The position numbers were made by a program, and so were the translations under genes. Below, piece by piece: positions 6,931-10,709 of a DNA stretch of 10,709 bases (the first letter of the stretch is position 1; the number at the start of each line of letters is the position of its first letter). This DNA comes from Calditrichota bacterium. GTDB taxonomy: Bacteria > Zhuqueibacterota > Zhuqueibacteria > Residuimicrobiales > Krinioviventaceae. The DNA is taken from contig RPQV01000067.1 of NCBI GenBank assembly GCA_003818595.1, positions 1 through 10,709 on the forward strand, read 5' to 3'. The notes under the pieces are model-generated. The model was not told where the DNA came from. It saw nothing but the letters and a program-made list of their open reading frames with translations, and did no database searches.

Positions 6931-6937
6931 GAACACT

Positions 6938-7702
6938 ATGGAAAACAATAGCGAAAAAATCATTGTCAATAACCTGGATTTATATTATGGCAAAAAGGCC
7001 GCCCTGGATAATATCAATTTATCCATTTTGTCCAACAAGGTGACGGCGTTGATCGGCCCCTCCGGCTGCGGCAAATCGACATTTCTGCGCTGCCTCAACC
7101 GCATGAACGATCTCATTCCCGGAGTGCTGATCAAAGGAACGGTGTTGATCAACGGCCGCGACATCTATGAATCATCCGTCGACGTGGTCTCTCTGCGCAA
7201 AAAAGTCGGCATGATATTCCAAAAATCCAATCCGTTCCCCAAATCGATCTTTGAAAATGTCGCTTACGCACCCCGCGTCAACGGCATAAACAATAAAAAA
7301 GAACTGTTTGAAATTGTCGAAAAAAGTCTGCGCAAGGCTGCATTATGGGAAGAGGTGAAAGATAACCTCGACAAGAGCGGACTCTCCATATCCGGTGGTC
7401 AACAGCAGCGGCTGTGCATCGCCCGCTCGCTGGCCGTGGAACCGGATATTCTGCTGATGGATGAGCCGGCAAGTGCTCTTGATCCGATTTCAACCTCAAA
7501 AATCGAGGATTTGATTTTTGAATTGAAAGCGAATTATACCATCGTCATCGTCACCCATAATATGCAGCAGGCAGCGCGGGTGAGCGATAAAACGGCCTTT
7601 TTTTATATGGGTGAATTGATTGAAGTAGGTGACACAAAGATGATGTTCACCCAACCGACTAACAAACGGACAGAAGATTATGTCAGCGGACGTTTCGGTT
7701 GA
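6938..7702 (+). CDS. pstB: Phosphate ABC transporter ATP-binding protein PstB
   Basis: Cytoplasmic ATPase that powers PstCA, 254 residues, full length for the family. Visible motifs: Walker A GPSGCGKST (40-48), Q-loop Gln95 in MIFQKSNPFPKSI (the NPFP sequence is characteristic of PstB), signature SGGQQQR (152-158), Walker B ILLMDEP with Glu176, D-loop SALDP and H-loop His207 in VTHNMQQAARVSD. The signature has Ile rather than the commoner Leu before SGGQ, a conservative change. ATG 6938 lies 7 bases after the pstA stop; AGGA at 6929-6932 overlaps that stop, consistent with coupled translation. Confidence 0.97.
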   Translation: MENNSEKIIVNNLDLYYGKKAALDNINLSILSNKVTALIGPSGCGKSTFLRCLNRMNDLIPGVLIKGTVLINGRDIYESSVDVVSLRKKVGMIFQKSNPFPKSIFENVAYAPRVNGINNKKELFEIVEKSLRKAALWEEVKDNLDKSGLSISGGQQQRLCIARSLAVEPDILLMDEPASALDPISTSKIEDLIFELKANYTIVIVTHNMQQAARVSDKTAFFYMGELIEVGDTKMMFTQPTNKRTEDYVSGRFG

Positions 7703-7724
7703 TGACTGACCCGTATTGCTGTAA

Positions 7725-7747
7725 ACCAGTCGATCTTTCTCGATGGT
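7725..7747 (+). other. Small hairpin between pstB and phoU
   Basis: ACCA-g-TCGA (7725-7733) pairs with TCGATGGT (7740-7747): 8 bp with one bulged base and a 6-base loop. Outer arms ACTGAC (7705-7710) and GTCAGT (7751-7756) could extend it across a larger internal loop. No T-tract follows, so it is not a standard terminator; it may mark mRNA processing or just be chance. Confidence 0.35.
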
Positions 7748-7788
7748 GCTGTCAGTTAAAAGCATGAATTATTAAAGGAAAACTGCTT

Positions 7789-8481
7789 ATGGTGCAGAAA
7801 CATTTTGGTCAGGAACTCGACCAACTGAAAAACTCTCTCACGCAAATGACCTCACTGGTCACCAGTCAGATCACCATGGCGGCTGAAGCCCTGGAAAAAG
7901 GCGACCTTGAATTGTGCCGCGTGGTCAAGAGCCGCGATAAAGAGATCGATGCTTATGAAAATCTCATCCAAGCGCAATGCGAAAACCTGTTCGCCCTGTT
8001 TCAGCCGGTAGCCACGGATTTGCGCTATATCATGAGCGCCATGATGGTCAATAATCAGCTGGAGCGCTGCGGCGACATTGCGGTCAATATCGTCCAGCGT
8101 GCGCAGAAAACGGCGGATCACCGGCAGCTGATCGTCAAGTCTCAGATTCTCGATATGCTGCGCGCCGCGCAATCCATGACTTTGGATGCGATTTCGGCAT
8201 TCCTGCACAACGATGTTGATCTCGCCCGCAAGGTGATCGCACAGGATGATGTGGTCGATAATTTCAACAAACAAATTTTCAATGATTTGGTCGAGCGCAT
8301 GAAAAAAGATCCGCAAGTGGTTGAACCCGGCGCTCATCTGATCGTATTGACGCGTCAAATTGAAAGAATGGCGGATCATTCGACCAATATCGCCGAGGAT
8401 GTCGTATTCCTCGTCGAGGCGCAAATTGTCGCTCATCGTGAATTAAGTGCGGGGAGCGAAAAGCCATCCGCGACCTCTTAA
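7789..8481 (+). CDS. phoU: Phosphate-specific transport system accessory protein PhoU
   Basis: Cytoplasmic all-helical regulator, 230 residues, normal length. It contains the two PhoU repeats, each a three-helix bundle, with the metal-binding acidic motifs ERCGDIAVN (92-100) and ERMADHSTNIAED (192-204). PhoU passes the transporter's phosphate status to the PhoR kinase and restrains the Pho response when phosphate is ample. AAAGGA (7774-7779) precedes ATG 7789. It is the last gene of the porin-pst-phoU operon; the 86-base gap to pstB is wider than the others in the permease block and holds a small hairpin. The C-terminal tail of about 12 residues (SAGSEKPSATS) looks disordered. Confidence 0.96.
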   Translation: MVQKHFGQELDQLKNSLTQMTSLVTSQITMAAEALEKGDLELCRVVKSRDKEIDAYENLIQAQCENLFALFQPVATDLRYIMSAMMVNNQLERCGDIAVNIVQRAQKTADHRQLIVKSQILDMLRAAQSMTLDAISAFLHNDVDLARKVIAQDDVVDNFNKQIFNDLVERMKKDPQVVEPGAHLIVLTRQIERMADHSTNIAEDVVFLVEAQIVAHRELSAGSEKPSATS

Positions 8482-8557
8482 GCCAAAGGTGACAGCGGCG
8501 GCGAATGCTGCCCAATAATAAAGGCTGATCACTGGCTATTGATGATTTTCTCCCCCG

Positions 8558-8588
8558 AACCTGCATCCTGACCACATGCAGGTTTTTT
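8558..8588 (+). terminator. Intrinsic terminator of the pst-phoU operon
   Basis: AACCTGCAT (8558-8566) and ATGCAGGTT (8576-8584) form a perfect 9-bp stem with a 9-base loop, and a run of six T covers 8583-8588. It lies 77 bases after the phoU stop and closes the operon. Confidence 0.8.
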
Positions 8589-8614
8589 CTCCTCAATGGT
8601 CGTACGTCCGCCGT

Positions 8615-8677
8615 CCTGCTGATCGCTTTGGGTTTTCCTAAAGACTTCCGATCGGCAGGGCGTTTTATGAAAGCCCT
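8615..8677. repeat. Nested inverted repeat / structured element downstream of phoU
   Basis: CCTGCTGATCG (8615-8625) pairs with CGATCGGCAGG (8649-8659), 10 Watson-Crick pairs plus one U-G. Inside, CTTTGGG (8626-8632) pairs with CCTAAAG (8637-8643), with one G-U, around a TTTT loop; ACTTC (8644-8648) is a bulge. Directly after, and overlapping, AGGGC (8657-8661) pairs with GCCCT (8673-8677), with TTT (8663-8665) and AAA (8670-8672) extending it. It could be a small structured RNA, a REP or MITE remnant, or a second terminator. Confidence 0.45.
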
Positions 8678-8812
8678 GTAGTCAATTCCATATTCTGAAT
8701 TCTTCTTTCAATCCAGTGAAAAATCTGCGCAAAATCTATATTCAACTACATGGTCGACTATCAGACTCAGAGTTTATATAAATAGCCTTCAGAACTTAAC
8801 TTCGCTTTAATA

Positions 8813-8840
8813 TTGGCATAATTTTAAAAAGTTATATTAA
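8813..8840 (+). promoter_or_regulatory. Candidate promoter for neuB
   Basis: TTGGCA (8813-8818) and TATTAA (8835-8840) are 16 bases apart and match sigma70 boxes partly (5/6 and 4/6). The region is AT-rich, so chance matches are easy. A start near 8848 would give a short leader before ATG 8878. Confidence 0.25.
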
Positions 8841-8877
8841 AAGTTATAAAACCGCAGTCGTAGTTAAGGAGCTTTTT

Positions 8878-9888
8878 ATGCCAGTATTGCGTTTTCGACG
8901 AATAAAACTGGGACAAATATGGTTAGGCGAAAATATGCCGCCATTCATCATAGCTGAAATCGGTATCAATCACAATGGTTCGCTGGAAATCGCCAAAAAA
9001 ATGATCGACGGCGCCGTGAACGCCGGCTGTCATGCGGTTAAATTTCAAAAACGAACCCCTGAATTGTGCGTTCCCAAAGACCAATGGTTCATCAAACGAC
9101 ATACGCCCTGGGGAGAAATGACCTATATTGATTATCGAATGCGTATGGAATTCAATGGTGAAGAATTTACTGAAATTGATCGATATTGCCGGGGAAAAGG
9201 CATCATCTGGTTTGCATCGTGCTGGGATGAACCATCGGTCGATTTCATTGAACGATTTGATACTCCCCTGCACAAAGCCCCGTCTGCCATGCTGACCAAC
9301 CTGCCGCTGTTATCCGCCATGAAGAAAACCGGACGACCATTGATGTTGTCAAGCGGCATGTCAACCCTTGAAGAAATCGACGCCGCTGTCGAATACGTCA
9401 GCGAAAAAAACCTGCTGCTGGCTCACTCAACTTCCTCATACCCATGCCCGGACCCGGAAATCAATCTGCTGATGGTGAATTCACTCAAAAAACGCTATCC
9501 TGAAGCGATCATCGGTTATTCCGGACATGATGTGGATACTCTACCGAGTATCGTCGCCGCCGTATTGGGAGCGACGTTCATTGAACGTCATGTGACCCTC
9601 GATAAAACACTGTGGGGAACGGATCAAAGCGCCTCGCTGAATATGGACGAGTTGGTTCTGATGATCCAGAGCATTCACCGAGCAAACCTCTTTATGGGTG
9701 ACGGAATCAAACGCATATATCCGAGCGAGATGAAATCGTTGATGAAACTGCGCCCCTCGCAGAATGAATTCGAACGCACACAGTCAAAACGCTTTACATT
9801 GCAGACCTGGTATAATCAAAAGATCAAAGCTCCGGGTAACTCTAGCCGACAAAGTATTTTTTCGCGATCCTGGTCGAAAGCTCTCTAA
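8878..9888 (+). CDS. neuB: NeuB/SpsE-family sialic-acid-type synthase without SAF domain
   Basis: Cytoplasmic TIM-barrel enzyme of the NeuB family, which condenses phosphoenolpyruvate with a hexosamine (ManNAc or a related sugar) to give a nine-carbon acidic sugar for surface glycans. 336 residues. Visible: IIAEIGINHNG (24-34), AVKFQKR (53-59), MLSSGMST (156-163), LAHSTSSYP (181-189), GYSGH with His217 and ERH with His238, the pair that binds the metal in NeuB, and WGTDQSAS (246-253). The barrel ends near GIKRIYPSEMKSLMKLRP (276-293); the C-terminal antifreeze-like SAF domain found in classical NeuB is absent, replaced by about 43 unfamiliar residues. ATG 8878 is fixed by AAGGAG with a 6-base gap. 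The exact sugar product cannot be read from sequence. It appears to open a new glycan-related unit. Confidence 0.85.
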   Translation: MPVLRFRRIKLGQIWLGENMPPFIIAEIGINHNGSLEIAKKMIDGAVNAGCHAVKFQKRTPELCVPKDQWFIKRHTPWGEMTYIDYRMRMEFNGEEFTEIDRYCRGKGIIWFASCWDEPSVDFIERFDTPLHKAPSAMLTNLPLLSAMKKTGRPLMLSSGMSTLEEIDAAVEYVSEKNLLLAHSTSSYPCPDPEINLLMVNSLKKRYPEAIIGYSGHDVDTLPSIVAAVLGATFIERHVTLDKTLWGTDQSASLNMDELVLMIQSIHRANLFMGDGIKRIYPSEMKSLMKLRPSQNEFERTQSKRFTLQTWYNQKIKAPGNSSRQSIFSRSWSKAL

Positions 9889-10709
9889 TTGACAAACAAT
9901 TTGAAAAAAATTCTATTCATCTGCGGTTCGCTTAACCAAACAACTCAGCTTTATCAGATTTCGCAGCACTTTAACGATTGTGATTGTTATTTTACCCCCT
10001 ATTATATGGGTGATTGGCGCGATATCCTTGACGACTGGGCCCTCAAATACACTGTCCTCGGTCCGCAACAACGCTCCCGAACACTGACTTTCCTCACCCA
10101 CATGGGATGCCAAATTGATTGGAAAAGCCTTTCTCAGCATTATGATTTCGTCTTTACCTGTTCGGACATCGTCATCCAGAAAAATATTCGCCACATACCT
10201 ATGTTTCTTGTGCAGGAAGGAATGACCGATCCAGAGAAAATCCGCTATCGGCTGGTAAAGCTCGGACTTTTGCCGAGATATGCAGCAGGCAGTTCGGTTA
10301 CCGGATTATCGGATCACTATCAGCTCTTTTTCGTCGCCTCCGAAGGCTATAAAGAATTGTTTATACGCAAGGGCGTTCGGCCAGAAAAGCTGCACGTGAC
10401 CGGCATCCCGAATTTTGACGATTTTGAAAAATATCGGCAGAATAATTTTCCTCATCACCATTACGCGCTCGCGGTGACATCTAATCTGCGCGAATGCGGC
10501 GAATTTGAGAATCGTCGGGAATTCATCCAGCGCGCAAAACACATTGCAGATGGAAGAAAACTCATTTTCAAGCTTCATCCCGCAGAAAAAATCAGACGAG
10601 CCACAGCGGAAATCCGCCGCTGGGCGCCTGAGGCCTTGATCTTCAGCGACGGCGTCACCGAACATATGGTCGCCAACTGCGATCTGTTCATCACCCGCCA
10701 ATCTTCGGT
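9889..10709 (+). CDS. GT-B-like glycan biosynthesis protein, partial (right edge)
   Basis: 273 codons are open to the right edge; the C-terminus is missing. The start is probably TTG 9889, immediately after the neuB stop TAA and in the same frame; TTG 9901 is an alternative, and no ATG occurs before the first beta strand KKILFICGS (6-14). Visible parts: an N-terminal Rossmann-like segment, YDFVFTCSDI (85-94), FLVQEGM (106-112), then a second half with LFFVASEGYKELFIRKGV, HVTGIPNFDD (169-178), FKLHPAEK (227-234) and EHMVANCDLFITRQSS (258-273). The HPAE motif and the VANCDLFIT segment recall GT-B folds such as UDP-GlcNAc 2-epimerases, CDP-glycerol glycerophosphotransferases and capsule transferases. 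I cannot choose among them. Next to neuB, a role in making or attaching a surface sugar is the likeliest. Confidence 0.7.
   Translation, partial: MTNNLKKILFICGSLNQTTQLYQISQHFNDCDCYFTPYYMGDWRDILDDWALKYTVLGPQQRSRTLTFLTHMGCQIDWKSLSQHYDFVFTCSDIVIQKNIRHIPMFLVQEGMTDPEKIRYRLVKLGLLPRYAAGSSVTGLSDHYQLFFVASEGYKELFIRKGVRPEKLHVTGIPNFDDFEKYRQNNFPHHHYALAVTSNLRECGEFENRREFIQRAKHIADGRKLIFKLHPAEKIRRATAEIRRWAPEALIFSDGVTEHMVANCDLFITRQSS

Larger units (their letters stand above)
8482..8877. other. Non-coding region between phoU and neuB
   Basis: 396 bases without a credible gene. It holds the phoU terminator (8558-8588), a nested inverted repeat with a second hairpin (8615-8677), then an AT-rich stretch from about 8690 with a 10-base direct repeat, AAAAGTTATA at 8827-8836 and 8839-8848, and the ribosome site AAGGAG (8866-8871) for the next gene. 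Composition shifts from mixed to AT-rich, marking a boundary between two transcription units. Confidence 0.6.

Noticed and set aside
7852..8436. Minus-strand 194-codon open frame
   Set aside because: Shadow of phoU; the plus-strand product has both PhoU motifs and a good ribosome site.
8827..8848. CRISPR-like or iteron array
   Set aside because: Only two copies of a 10-mer; too few and too short for a CRISPR or an origin iteron set.
9913..10701. Minus-strand open frames at the right end (9913-10194 and 10306-10701)
   Set aside because: Both are antisense to the GT-B-like gene, which is open for 273 codons on the plus strand with coherent beta-strand and motif pattern.
1..10709. tRNA, rRNA, insertion sequence or prophage genes
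   Set aside because: I saw no tRNA-like cloverleaf, rRNA stretch, transposase motif or terminal inverted repeats flanking a gene.

Overview
The window reads as chromosomal DNA of a Gram-negative bacterium: it has an outer-membrane porin with a signal peptide and a C-terminal phenylalanine, periplasmic PstS with a signal-peptidase I type signal, and nucleotide-sugar genes of the kind that build surface glycans. Base composition is moderate, start codons are mostly ATG with strong GGAG-type ribosome sites, and the porin and two-component proteins have a style I associate with FCB-group or candidate-phylum bacteria (Calditrichota, KSB1 and similar). That taxonomic guess is inference and weak.

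Layout. Positions 1-1406 (minus strand, running off the left edge) encode a PhoR-like sensor histidine kinase; 1415-2107 (minus) encode its PhoB-like response regulator, 8 bases upstream. The divergent region 2108-2727 holds a REP-like repeat in the regulator leader, two candidate Pho boxes built on TTAACA with an 11-base period, small hairpins, and a good sigma70-type promoter for the plus-strand operon. The plus strand then carries an OprP/OprO-type porin (2728-4041), pstS (4074-4895), a hairpin with a T-tract, pstC (4985-6034), pstA (6034-6930), pstB (6938-7702) and phoU (7789-8481), closed by an intrinsic terminator at about 8558-8588.

After a non-coding stretch (8482-8877) with a striking nested hairpin, a second unit starts: a NeuB/SpsE-family sialic-acid-type synthase (8878-9888), then, in the same frame and directly after its stop codon, a GT-B-like protein of unassigned function that runs off the right edge.

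How it works together. The first eleven-twelfths of the locus up to phoU is a complete phosphate-starvation module: the porin admits phosphate through the outer membrane, PstS captures it in the periplasm, PstCA with the ATPase PstB imports it, PhoU links transporter state to the kinase, and PhoR/PhoB control expression. The last two genes look like the start of a separate surface-glycan locus. I found no clearly new defence or mobile system; the most unusual points are the acidic insertion in PstC, the hairpin between pstS and pstC, the nested hairpin downstream of phoU, and the neuB/next-gene junction.
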